DNA from: Platanthera guangdongensis
Taxonomy: Eukaryota > Streptophyta > Magnoliopsida > Asparagales > Orchidaceae
DNA: 64,000 nt
Direction of reading: 5' to 3'
NCBI GenBank assembly: GCA_039583875.1
Contig: CM077159.1
Location: forward strand, 101,082,287-101,146,286
The position numbers were made by a program, and so were the translations under genes. Under the pieces are notes generated by a model. The model searched no databases and was not told the DNA's origin. It worked only from the letters and a program-made list of their open reading frames with translations. Position 1 is the first letter of the stretch. The number at the start of each line of letters is the position of its first letter. Below, in pieces: positions 51,704 through 61,731 of this stretch.

Positions 51704-52740
51704 TGTTGAAACCGAGAAACCAGTCTCTGTGGAGTTCGGGGTCCCTAAAAAGAGTTGACCTCACACTTACTGCACTCAGGCTAACGTCACAGACCAAAGT
51801 CTCAGGAAACTAGGAACAGACACTCGGCTCTAGCGCGGAGGTCCCACCTCACACACGGAAGACCTTTGGGGTCTTCCCCTCCCTAGTCAATGCTGAGCTA
51901 GGTGTCTTGGTGGATGAAAAAAGAGGAATTCAAGAGGCTAAAAAATCATCCCCTCCAAGACACACTCAAGGGTCTATAAATAGTTTTCTAGGAATGACCT
52001 GCAAATAACCAATCTCTGATGCCCCAAAAATTACCGAAATGCCCCCGGGTTGGCCTGCCAACAGCCAAATCTCGCTGTTCTAAGTAGCTAATCGCAGTCC
52101 ACTAGGGGCAAACCCTCAAGTCGGGCGAGAAGTCCAAGCCGGGCGAGTAGGCGGCCTGACGAGCTGGCGGCCTGGGCGAGGCGGTGGCTTGGCGAGCTGG
52201 CGGCCTGGCGAGCTGCGGCCTGGGCGAGGCGGCGGCCTGGCGAGCTACGGCCTGGGCGAGGCGGCGGCCTGGCAAGCTGCGGCCTGGGCGAGGTGACGGC
52301 CTGGCGAGCTGCGGCCTCGGCGAGCTGTGGCCTCGGCGAAGAGGCGGCTTGGCGACCTGCGGCTTGGCGACCTGCAGCCTGGGCGAGGCGACGGCCTGGC
52401 GAACTGGGGCCTGGGCGAGCTGCGGCCTGGGCGAGGCGGCGACATGGCGAGCTGGCGGTCTGGCGGTCTGGCGAGCTGCGGCATGGGCGAGGCGGCGGCC
52501 TCGCGAACTAGGGCTTGGGCGAGGCGGCGGCCTGGAGTACTGGCGATCTGGCAAGCTGCGGCTTGGGCGACTCCTCAAAGGGGTCGGGGGGAGACAAATA
52601 TTTCCTCCCCTACTAGTATATTGTGCATGTTGAGCCTAAATTGCCACCAACAGTGTCAAACCTTTCAAAAAGCTTAAAAAACTCACAGCAAGTCTCACGC
52701 CTTGATTGGGGCCCTCTCATCGCGAATACGGGGTTGTATA
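51704..52740 (-). repeat. 5' LTR of Ty3-III
   Basis: 1037 bp. On minus it begins TATACAACCCC (TG to TA transition) and ends TTTCAACA. It shares the GTTCGGGGTCCCTAAAAAG and CTCGGCTCTAGCGCGGAG segments with Ty3-II. A TATA-like element lies near 51974-51983. Its U3 array (52140-52570) has different units from that of Ty3-II. Confidence 0.85.
52140..52570. repeat. GC-rich tandem array in 5' LTR of Ty3-III
   Basis: Degenerate units of about 30-33 bp built from GGCGAGGCGGCGGCCTGGCG, GAGCTGCGGCCTGG and variants. It is in the same U3 position as the 48-bp array of Ty3-II but with a different unit. A truncated piece of the same array lies at 43067-43180. Open frames on both strands here are compositional. 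Confidence 0.85.
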
Positions 52741-53160
52741 GCGGGGGCGACCATGAAATGTCACGGTTGCAAAGGGTCGCCCAGTTACCATTTGATGCAT
52801 CAAACACTGCATTTAGAACAATTGAAGTGGGCTGTAAATAGGGCTCACCATGCACCCTCTGATTCCTTGCTTTCCAAACGTGATAAATAATGGAGACCAA
52901 TATCTTGATGTTACTGGAACTTGAACTGATGGCCAACTCCTCAAGCAGAACTTCGAAAATATTGCTATAGGTTGAGTTAAAATGAATGTTAAATCTTGAT
53001 AAAACAACCCGAATTAAATTGATAAAGCGGCAGTCCTCCAATAGATGATAAAAGGTCTAAGCTTGAGAGTAGCCCCACGGACAGTCCGCATCTGATCGGA
53101 GCCGATGCTGAGATAACCAATCCTTGGTTGGCAACATGTCATTTATAATCCTCCAAATAA
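52741..53160 (-). pseudogene. LINE zinc-binding and RNase H linker region, copy B3
   Basis: Post-RT region of a LINE ORF2. In sense order it shows WRIINDMLPTKDWLSQHRLR and DCPWGYSQA, then a stop, then HLLEDCRF (zf-RVT-like Cys/His cluster, partly decayed), then the linker with IIYHVWKARNQRVHGEP and WATLCNRDISWSPP, which leads in copy B0 to the RNase H start. The RNase H domain itself is missing because Ty3-III has inserted at the PP codons. Confidence 0.7.
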
Positions 53161-54352
53161 TCATTATCATACGTGGTTGGGCCTTTATTAGCATACGTGG
53201 TTGAGCATTCTCGGACAGCCATCGTATTTGCCCTGAAGAATAAAAGAACGTCGTCGGCGTATAGCACATATGAAAGGTGGGGACCGCTCTCAGAAAGCGG
53301 AAAGCCCAACGTTGCATTACCGACGTGAATTGCGTTGGACAGCAATTCAGAGCACAAAATGAAGATATAGGGGGACAAGGGGCAGCCTTGTCGAAATCCA
53401 CACGCCCCCTCAATCTAACTGGATCCACAATCATTAATCAAGGAATAAGATGGCGCCTGGACACATTGCAGCAGCCAGTTAGCGGACCGGGGGGAATCCA
53501 AACCGAGCAAGCACCAGACTAAGCATTTGCCAACTCATGCGATCATAGGCCCACTCCATATCCACCTTGACCGCCAGGAAGCCCTCCTTCGAGGTAGAGA
53601 CCCGAAGCTTATTAATAATCTCTTGCGCAATAAGGCATTGGTGGGAAATACTTTGACATGGGACGAAAGCACCTTGCTCAGGTGAAATGAGGACCGGGAG
53701 AACTCCCTTCATCCGGCCCACTAGAATTTTTGAAGCGATCTTATAGACTGTCTGGCACAGGCTAATGGGACGGAATTTCTCCGGTCTGTCCGCATTAGGC
53801 ACCTTGGGGATAGCACCACCACCGTTTTTTCCATTCAGCCGACATCAGCCCCGATATAAAGAACTCCTTCACCGCCCTGCATACATCAAAGTCATCAATG
53901 TCCCAAAAGTTTTGGAAGAAAGAGGACGTGCCATCGAGGCCCGGGGCTCGGTTGGGCTTGAGGGAGTGCACCACGGCCCAGATTTCCGGATCGGAGCCAT
54001 CCCGCAGCATTTCTGCAGCATGTTGGGGGACAATCTCTGCCCAATCTCCAAAGGACAGCCATCGCTCCATCACAGGTGGGTCGCACCTCCACTTCCGCTC
54101 AAAGAACTGGCAGGAGTTTTCAATAGCTTCCGGGTCCTCAGTAAACTCCGAGTCGGACAGCTCCACTTGGGGTGTTTGGTTCTCACGGCGACGGGCAGAG
54201 ACCATCGAATGGAAGTAGATGTTGGCGTCCCCCTGTTGAATCCAGCGCACCTTCTCTCTCCGTCTCCACCAAGAATTTAACCGGGACATGGTAGTCGAGA
54301 GGGATTTCACCTTGCTGATAAGCATTGATTGCTTGGGCCTCCGACCACTCAA
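53140..54352 (-). pseudogene. LINE reverse transcriptase, copy B3
   Basis: RT in two or three frames. It shows LISKVKSLSTTMSRLNSWWRRREKVRW, which is split by frame in places, PSEW-like text, RPEKFRPISLCQTVYK (about 53745-53790), SPEQGAFVPCQSISHQ, VKVDMEWAYDRMSW (motif A), and YADD at 53250-53261. GFRQGCPLSPYIF is readable in the 53139-53378 stretch and its upstream part. A small deletion lies near 53480, where FGFPP meets VR. It is broken beyond function. Confidence 0.75.
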
Positions 54353-54659
54353 TCCCTAAAGATTCTCGTTGCTACAGATCTGCCACCTCAGCCTCCAACG
54401 TAGCTTTGTGTTTGTCCAGGTCCGCCAACTTGTTTCGGCTCCAAAAGAATAAAACCTGGAGAGTGCATGAGCACCTGGTTTGGAGCACCTCCTGCGGGCT
54501 CCCCATATCACGTCGGTTCCAGTGCTTCTGAACGATGCCTCTGGCAGTAGGATAAGATAACCATGTATCCTCAAAACAGAACTGTTTGTGACACCGCTAC
54601 AGCCCCGGCCCGACAAGGGGAAGTAGCACAGGAGAGTGATCTGAATCAACACGGTTCAG

Positions 54660-55306
54660 GTGGCGCACCCGAGCTAGAGGAAGCAAATCCCGACCCTCCG
54701 TGTTGGTGAGGACATGATCGAGCCTAATCCAGATCCCCCCGGCTGATTATTATACCAAGTAAACTGCGGCCCCACAATTCAATCTCACGCAAATCAGTAG
54801 CCGTGAACGCATCCTCATTTCACGGGCGCCAACCGAATACACAAACTCCTTCCCCCCATCTTGTCCTGAGACCGCAGGATGCAATTAAAGTCCCCACCAA
54901 TAAAGGAGGGTGCAGACACAGCCAGCAAACCCTACAGAGCAGCCCAAATCTCCCGCCTAGTGTGAAGATCCTTATTGGCGTAGATAAAAGCAACGAGCAT
55001 GCGGTGGAGGCCCGTGAAAGCAGCCCAGACCATCACCCACTGCGGCCCCGCCTCAAACACCTCAAAGCCAACATCCGCAGTTTCACAAAGCACCAAAAAG
55101 CACCCCAACTTCCCAATTGCAAGTTGGTCATAAATGTCCAATCCCCGGCCCACAAGTTTGTCAACCTCTGAGCGGAGTAACCCTTCCACCTTAGTCTCCA
55201 ACAGCCCAATCAGACCCAGTTTATGTTGAAGGATAAGATCCCGGAGATAATTACATGTTCCCTTCTTACGCGCTCCCCGACAGTTCCAGAAAAGGATGTT
55301 AGACAT
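54660..55306 (-). pseudogene. LINE endonuclease, copy B3
   Basis: APE-type endonuclease from ATG 55306 (MSNILFWNCRGARKKGT), open for 124 codons with GLIGLLETKVEGLLRSEVD and FTGLHRMLVAFIYANKD. After that it continues in other frames through a GDFN-like region (near 54880-54900), FTW and LDHVL/RVLT text (about 54700-54760), and a terminal DSDH-like CTC-rich segment (about 54625-54660). It has several stops and short deletions. Confidence 0.7.
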
Positions 55307-55315
55307 TGGGAACTA

Positions 55316-56463
55316 AAGGGGAAGCGTCCCCGCCGTGGAAGAAACCCCCACCCCGCCTAGTCTTACTGTTGGCTGCCCCACCACTCCAGCCCTTGAAAAT
55401 GGTCGCATTTTGTCGCTTCACTGACTCTAGTCGGGCCGCTTTTGCAAATAGATTGGCCCTCCCACGTGGTTTCCGACCTCGCTTCACCCCCTGGTCAGGT
55501 CCATCCTCTCCAATTTCCTGATGGTCAAGGGACAACCCTGGGGGTTGTCCACCCTCCTCCCATACCTCAGTTGAATCTCCAGGTGCTGGGGTATAAATTT
55601 CCTTCTGAGCGGCAGCGGGTGGGCCCTGGTCTGCGACATTGGCGCCCCACTGTCACCCTCAACTTCCATACTTCCCATCCGGGTTAACGTCCCCTCCGCC
55701 TGATTGGCCAGCAGATTGAACCTATTATTCCCTGGTGGCCTCATTGCCATTTCCAACTCGCAAGTCGAATTAGCAACAAAAGAAGGTCCCCTTGGGCTGG
55801 GCACCAGGTACACCAGTCTTCGTCCTGATGGCCACTTTGTCTATGTTAGCTGATCACCCTCCCCCCCCCCCCCCCCGCGGCCACCCCTAGGTCTCTGTCT
55901 CCGTCCACGACCACATCCCGGTCCATTCAGTAAGTCCACTCCAGTGTCCTTCCCAGGATAAGGCACTGCAAATGGGCCAGCAAAGGCCCTGCCGTCATTC
56001 GGTCGAGGCCTGCGCTGAACCAGAGTCCATGGGTCGTAGCCCATCTCCTCTGTGCAATCTCTCCCAGCATCCAGGCTGTTGCCACCCTCAGGTCCTATCA
56101 CCTCCATTGCATATACAAAATTTGACGAGTTAGGTAGAACCCTGTTATTAGAATATGACGCTCCTTCCATAGCAAGGCCACCCTGAGGTGATGGCACCGG
56201 AGGGCAGGCAGGGTCCCTTTGGGCTTGCGATGTATTTCCTGCCCCTGCATGGGCCTTTGTTGGCCAGTCCTCTGTCTATGCCCCACACAACCACACATGA
56301 AGCAGAGCACCTTCAAGACCTTATACTCCACCTGTTGGAAGAAGTTCTGGAATCTGCTCTTGACCCGAACTCCAAACGGCAGTGGTCTAACTAGATTTAC
56401 CTTAACACAAACACAAGCATATTCAATGCGGCCTAATGAGCTAGTCATTCCGTCAATCCACAT
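55316..56463 (-). pseudogene. LINE ORF1, copy B3
   Basis: ORF1 with MTSSLGRIEYACVCV and LPFGVRVKSRFQNFF (DUF4283 end) and a decayed knuckle CFMCGCVGH followed by a frame change where other copies read AKDC. The tail in the 56197-55841 stretch has MGYDPWTLVQRRPRPNDGRAFAGP, matching copy B2, then a 16-base C run (55861-55876; G on the coding strand) that ends the frame. Further tail text in other frames runs to about 55316, up to the endonuclease start. Confidence 0.7.
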
Positions 56464-56520
56464 GGGTTCCCCAATCTTGGTCGTGATTCGCTAATGTTCT
56501 TTGGATCCCAGAATGGCAGC

Positions 56521-57241
56521 TGTACAACCCAATATTCGCTGAGTCAGACCAGGAGGCACAATGGTCAATAGTTGAGCTAGCCAAAGGAGTTCCCGCCCAA
56601 AAAGAGATCTCGCCAAAGTTGGCGGGAGCGATCGCGCCAGATCGTCGATCTAAGATCGGCGAGCGTAACCGAATCGTCGAACGGAGAACAGCATGCCAAG
56701 ATCGTCGAGTGCGGCCTCCGCGGGAACGCTTGCGCTTACGCCAGGCTCCAATCTCAAAGGGCTCTCACCTATAGGCAGGCGAGAGCGTTCGCGCCAGGCT
56801 CTGAACGGGAGGACCTCGGCACAGCACTCGACGAGTGGGGCCCAAGGCCTAGGGTTAAATGACCAGGTCACCCTCAGGTAAATTTACCCCATGTGCCCTC
56901 AGAAAAACAGCGGGATTCGGCTATTGGCAGACCAACTAGGGGCTTTTCAGTAATTTCAGGTCAGCACGATGCTATAAATAGACTCATAAGGGCTCTTCAG
57001 AAGGCAAGCGATCATTATCTCTCAAATTCCAGTGCTTTCTGAGGAGCTCCTAGACCAGCTTTGGCTTTGGAGGGGAAGCTCTCAGAGATCTTCCGGGTGT
57101 GAGGTGGGACCTCCCTGCTGAGGCAATTGGGTCAGTCTTAGGTCCTTTGAATCCAGTCGAGGGTTGAGACTTGAGAGAAGTAGGTTTTGGCTGCACCCCT
57201 TTTTCTTCGAACTCCAGTTGAGGTCATATTTGGCTTCAACA
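56521..57241 (+). repeat. 5' LTR of Ty3-IV
   Basis: 721 bp, TGTACAACCC...GGCTTCAACA. It is shorter than the LTRs of Ty3-II and Ty3-III because U3 has no tandem array, only scattered GATCGTCGA and GGCGAG words (56610-56720). TATAAATA at 56973-56980 is a likely core promoter; the GAGCTCCTAG..GTGTGAGGTGGGACCTCC segment downstream matches the R/U5 part of the other copies. Confidence 0.85.
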
Positions 57242-57244
57242 GTT

Positions 57245-57262
57245 CTGGTGCGGTGAGCGTGG
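57245..57262 (+). other. Primer-binding site region of Ty3-IV
   Basis: After the LTR end TTCAACA comes GTTCTGGTGCGGTGAGCGTG; TGGTGCGGTGAGCG is shared with Ty3-II and Ty3-III at the same position. The tRNA is not assigned. Confidence 0.75.
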
Positions 57263-57300
57263 AAAGGCAGCTGATACAAGAAAGCCTTAAGTTTTGTCCC

Positions 57301-58749
57301 ATGGCTGGAGGTGAAGGTGAAGGGTCAGGTTCTGGAGGCTCCCCCACCCGGGGAGAGGAAGCGACGAAGAGGATGCTGGATGAGTTCAGGAGAGAGGTTC
57401 TGCAGACGATTAGTTTGGCCTTCTCGGCGAGAGGCGAGTGGGCCACCCCTCAGGTCCCGATAGAAGAGGTCCCGCTCTTGGGCGAGAACGCCCCAGGACA
57501 GCGCCCGGGAAAGGAGGTCCCGGGGGAGGCGGGCGAGAGAGATGTGGCGGCGCGGGAACTCTTCCCCGGCCAAAGCCAGCGCCCGGGCAAGGAGGTGCTG
57601 ACGGATCTGGGCGAGAAGGAAGCGGTAGTGCGAGAGCTCTTTCCGGGGCACGGTCTCGCGGATCGGGCCAGTCAGCCGAGGCCGCAGTACGTACCCTCTC
57701 GCCAGACAGGAGGCGAGAGCCCATTTAGCGAGCTCATCATCTCAGCTCCGGTTCTGGAGGGGTTCCGGGAGCCCGACATGTCCTACTACTCGGGGAAGGA
57801 TGACCCTGTACAACACGTACAGTGGTTTGAGGACGTTGTATCGATAAGGAAAATGACGGATGCCTTCAAGTGCCGGCTATTTGCCATCACGTTGAAGGAG
57901 AAGGCTCAGGACTGGTTCCACCAGTTACCAGCAAGATCAATCTACTGTTTTGAGGATCTGCGGAGAAGTTTACTGTTGCGGTTCTCAACCTCGAAGAAGC
58001 GGAAGAAGGAAGCGGAGTGTCTGTTTGCGGTGAGGCAGAAGCCGGATGAGACGCTGGGTCACTATGTCGACCGTTTTCAGGAAGAGATCCTCCTGGTCGA
58101 GGAGGTCCCAGGGTACGCACTTATGCTGGCCTTCACCCTGGGGCTGAGACCGGGATTCTTTAGCATGGAATTGAAGATAGTCCCTCCCCTCTCCTTTGAA
58201 GAGCTCATGGAGAGGGCTGTAAAGGAGATCGACTTCGAGAGAGCAAACCCAGCATTCGCCAGGAAGTTGGCCAGGCTGGCGGAGGACGACGTGAAGGAAC
58301 CAACAACAGGAAGACAGAAGGAGCCGAGGGAACAGAGGGAGTAAAGGGAGGAAAGGATAAGGGAAGAGCCCCGAAGGTTTGGGCAGCAGCAGGGATGGGG
58401 GGCCCGGGAGCCGATCAACCGGATAGGTTGGAGGCCCCAGGAGGGTCGCCCCCAGGGGCCAGGAGAAGGCTACCAGGGGAGAGATAACCTGTGGGAACCC
58501 CGGAGGTTCGACCGACCGGCATGGAGGCAGGAGCCGAGGGGTCGTCCCCCACCACCGCAGGAGGCCATGGAAGTGGGAAGAGGAAGAGGAGCTGGGAGAG
58601 GAGCTCAAGGAGGAGGGAGAAGAGGAAGAGGAGACGGAAGAAGGGGGGAGGCGTTGCTATTTTGTGACTTCCACCAGGAGGAAGGTCACGCAACGACCAC
58701 CTGCCCGGAGTTCTTAGAGTTAAGCGAAGCAAGAGGAGCAGGGAGGTAG
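57301..58749 (+). pseudogene. Ty3-IV gag
   Basis: Gag from ATG 57301 (CCATGGC context; MAGGEGEGSGSGG). A 348-codon open stretch runs to a TAA at 58342-58344, with FSELIISAPVLEGFREPDM, YYSGKDDPVQHVQWFEDVV, FAITLKEKAQDWFHQLP, HYVDRFQEEILLVEEVPG and LSFEELMERAVKEID. The same frame continues through a Gly/Arg-rich linker to the knuckle-like CDFHQEEGHATTTC (about 58663-58705), then a TAG at 58747-58749. There are two stops in one frame and no frameshift, so it is lightly decayed. It forms the capsid and binds element RNA. Confidence 0.85.
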
Positions 58750-58758
58750 GATCCACCG

Positions 58759-59251
58759 GTGAGAATAGTAGAGGTGAAGCAGGGCGAGGTGGAAGATAGG
58801 TGCGAAGACCGGGTGAATGTAGGGACCCGGGGAGGAATCGGGGTGATCCACGGAGGAGTGGGGATTGAGGCAACCCGCAAGGGAAGCCTGCAAACCATGT
58901 ACCAAAGGGGGGTCGCCTCTACCTCCCAGGTTCCCCCACCGGAAGAAAAAATTACTTTCTCATCAACAGACATGCCAGACTATGAGGATCCATTCTGTGA
59001 CACCCTGGTGATCCAGGCGGCGGTGGAAAATTATACGGTCTCAAGGATACTAGTGGATAATGGGAGCTCGGTGAATGTCGTCTTCAAGAAAGCCTTTGAT
59101 GAGATGAGGGTTGAAGGGAAGAGAATCCTGGCCTCGGATGGACCGTTGTTCGGATTCTCTGGAGAGAGGAAGGAAGTGGAAGGGGGAGTAGGGTTGCACG
59201 TGAAGTTGGGGGGCGTGTCACGGAACTGCAGGTTCGTGATCGTAGATGCCC
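58759..59251 (+). pseudogene. Ty3-IV aspartic protease, truncated
   Basis: Continues in the gag frame. It shows EDRVNVGTRGGIGVIHGG, EEKITFSSTDMPDYEDPF, and the catalytic box RILVDNGSSVNVVFKKAF (about 59042-59095), then LASDGPLFGFSGERKEVEGG, ending at FVIVDA, where Ty1-III begins. The box has D-N-G in place of the more usual D-T-G or D-S-G; the same change is in Ty3-II, so it is a family trait rather than decay. Confidence 0.8.
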
Positions 59252-61434
59252 TGAAAGATATAGTACCTAAACACCTAGAGGGGGGGGGGGGTGAATAGGT
59301 GACCTAATCCTTTTTAAACTTTAATGGCAGCAAACAGTTATATCACAGAATCTACTCTACTTTTGCACATCAATCACACAGCATACACAGCAAATCACAA
59401 TCACAGCACAGCAAATACAGAGTTTTATAGTGGTTCCCCAAGCTTTGGGTACATCCACTTTCCCCCTTCGCCTATCTAGCAGTGTACTAGATTCGGCCAA
59501 ACTTCACCACTGTCTCAGAACCCAAACTGGTTCCTACACCTCAGGCCCAAGGCCCTACAACTCAGCTTTTCCACAAAGCCTACACTCAGCCACAAAGGCC
59601 TACACTCAGCCAACAAGGCCTACTCTCAGCCAACAAGGCCTACACTCAGAGATTTCAATCTTCTACACTCAGGCTCTCAAGCCCTACACTCAGCCTTTAT
59701 AAATACAGGCTTACAATCACTCAGATCCAAAGGATCCTACAAGATAAAAATGATTTTACAAATATTAACTCAATAACCCAAAGACAAGAGAGGGAGGTTG
59801 TGAGTTTCTTGATGAGTTCTTGGAAGAACTCAGCTGGATTCAATCTGACTTAGCTTTCTTCAAAGCTTCTTGAAAGTAGAACTGAATAAGACTTATTCCT
59901 TCTGCAGTTGATCCTTGACCTCTACTTCTTAAGATCCAGAATGAATCTGAATCCTTCTTCTCAGCCTAGTTCCAATGGCTGATTTCTTGGATGGAGCCCT
60001 CTCTCTCCAACTTATTAGATCTGCACTTGGACTGCAAGATCTTCTTGTCTTGATACTTGATCAATAACTCTGTGAATCACTTGTTGAATTACTTCAATTA
60101 CTTGAACTACAACAACCTGAACAACAGTTTCTGTAAACTGTATGAGCCTATTTATAGGCCTTCTTCATGGTAACTGGCTGGTCCAGTCCATAACTGAATT
60201 CTGACATCTCTGACAGGTGCTGTAGACCGGCTGGAATGGCAGCTGTCAAGTCATCCAGTCAGTTCTTGAAAGTTCTCTAACTGTCTGAAAGTGTCGAGAC
60301 TTTCTGTCTTTAAGTGTCGACACTTATAGACCAAGTGTCGACACAAGTTGTGTAAGTGTCGACACAAGTCTATAAGGTGTCGACACAACTCCTTGTGTTG
60401 TAGATACTATGTCTCGACATAGTTTCTTCTGCATGTGTCGACACTGAAATTGAGTGTCGACACAAGTACTTGATCTTCTATCTTTTGCTGAATTCTTCTA
60501 AGTATCGACACATCTCCTTTGTGTCGACACAACTTCTTGTGTTGAATCTGTTAAGTGTCGACACTGCTTCTTGGTGTCGACACATAGTCTTCTATGTTGA
60601 TACTTGCTGAGTGTCGACACAGCTCCTTGTGTCGACACTTGATTCTTCTGTTGAGACTTCAGCTGAGTGTCGACATATTCCCTTAGTGTCGACACTTGTA
60701 CTTAAAATAATTTGATGATCTTGCTGTTCTTTGCTAAGTGTCGACATAGCTCCATGTGTCGACACTTTCTTCAAGTGTAGAGTCTTCAGCTGAGTGTCGA
60801 CACATTGTTCTAGGTGTCGACACTTACTTCATGTGTTGACTCTTCTGTTGCGTGTCGACATATTGTTCTTGGTGTCGACACTTACTTCAAGTGTTGAGTC
60901 TTCAACTGAGTGTCGACACATTGTTCTTGGTGTCGACACTTACTTCAAGTGCTGACTCTTCTGTTGAGTGTCGACACATTGTTCTGAGTGTCGACACTTA
61001 TACTTAGTCTTTGCTGACTTTTGCTGAGTGTCGACACAGCTCCAAGTGTCGACACTTTCTGGTGTAGACACAGCTTCACTGGGTGTCGACACTGCTGTTA
61101 AGTGTCGACACTGCTTTACTGTACTTTCTTCATTGAGTGTCGACACAGCTCCTTGTGTCGACACTTTGTGTCTGGTGTCGACTCTGCATCCCAGGTGTCG
61201 ACACAATGACTCCAAGTGTCGACACTGCTTGTCTGGGTGTCGACACAAGTCTTCTTAAGTGTCGACACTTTCCCTCTGGGTGTCGACACATGGACTTAGA
61301 AATTTTTGCTTCAGTCCTGCAAATACTTAGCCTGCACAAGTAACTCAAAAACACATCAAATACATTTTGATGTATATCATTGAGTTGGGTGAGGCTTCTT
61401 CAAATCAGGTACGTTTAAACCAATGTACCCAACA
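59252..61434 (-). repeat. 3' LTR of Ty1-III with GTGTCGACAC array
   Basis: 2183 bp. On plus it begins TGAAAGATATAG and ends GTACCCAACA. A 12-base G run lies at 59280-59291, AGCCTACACTCAGCC words repeat at about 59575-59700, and from about 60290 to 61290 the ten-base palindrome GTGTCGACAC occurs about thirty times. No gene is present; open frames here come from the repeats. Confidence 0.85.
60290..61290. repeat. Array of GTGTCGACAC palindromes
   Basis: About thirty perfect copies of the self-complementary decamer, and several with one mismatch, spaced mostly about 15-40 bp apart and often in pairs about 20 bp apart. The spacers are mostly T-rich (for example TTCTTGG, TTCATGT) and vary. It is dispersed, not a strict tandem repeat. 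Confidence 0.9.
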
Positions 61435-61731
61435 ATCTCCCCCTATTTGGAGAAGTCATAACCCTTAGTCAATGATATACACCATTCATAATTAAAATTA
61501 TAAAATGATGTAAAGCAAGATTATGTACAGCAGGGTAAACATAACATGTATCAATTTTACATGTATACAAATTCATCATTACAGAACAAATAAGAAATAG
61601 ACATATTCACAGAACACTCATGAAATATATTAATCATATATTGTTCTAATATCTGTCTCATATATTTTCAGAAGTTCACAAAATGTTTTACATCCAAAAG
61701 ATTATAAGTTAAACTTCAAGAAAATCTAAAT

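Larger units (their letters stand above)
43067..52740 (-). mobile_element. Ty3-III: Tat-like gag-only Ty3/gypsy element, split by Ty1-II
   Basis: Minus-strand relative of Ty3-II. Its left (3') LTR is truncated at 43067, where it meets the 18S fragment. A long array of tandem repeats (43437-45245) follows, then gag without protease or pol (45379-46555 and 51350-51690), interrupted by Ty1-II, and the 5' LTR (51704-52740). The right end GGTTGTATA abuts GCGGG of LINE B copy B3. The uninterrupted copy B0 shows the empty site (CCCGCCTCTCGGG at 1192-1204). The left target duplication is lost. Confidence 0.8.
52741..56520 (-). mobile_element. LINE family B, copy B3
   Basis: A decayed minus-strand LINE B. 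In sense order it has ORF1 with DUF4283 and a knuckle (56463-55841), ORF1 tail and spacer, endonuclease (55306-54660), RT (54352-53140), a zf-RVT region (about 53160-53050) and the linker towards RNase H (53041-52741). It is cut by Ty3-III at 52741 and by Ty3-IV at 56521. It is the closest relative of copy B0 at the left edge by eye and retains the section that B0 lost. Confidence 0.85.
56521..59251 (+). mobile_element. Ty3-IV: Tat-like Ty3/gypsy element, 5' part
   Basis: Plus-strand element inserted in LINE B3: 5' LTR (56521-57241), primer site, gag and protease in one frame. It is interrupted in the protease by Ty1-III at 59252, so the 3' part is outside the window. Same gag, knuckle and protease as Ty3-II and Ty3-III, but in the opposite orientation and with only two stops, so it is the best-preserved reference for this family's gag. 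Whether it had pol cannot be seen. Confidence 0.85.

Noticed and set aside
52102..52633. Overlapping Ala/Arg/Pro-rich frames on both strands
   Set aside because: Produced by the GC-rich array in the LTR of Ty3-III.
60290..61290. CRISPR-like appearance of GTGTCGACAC with variable spacers
   Set aside because: The repeat is only 10 bp, spacing is irregular, spacers are related T-rich words, and it lies inside an LTR.
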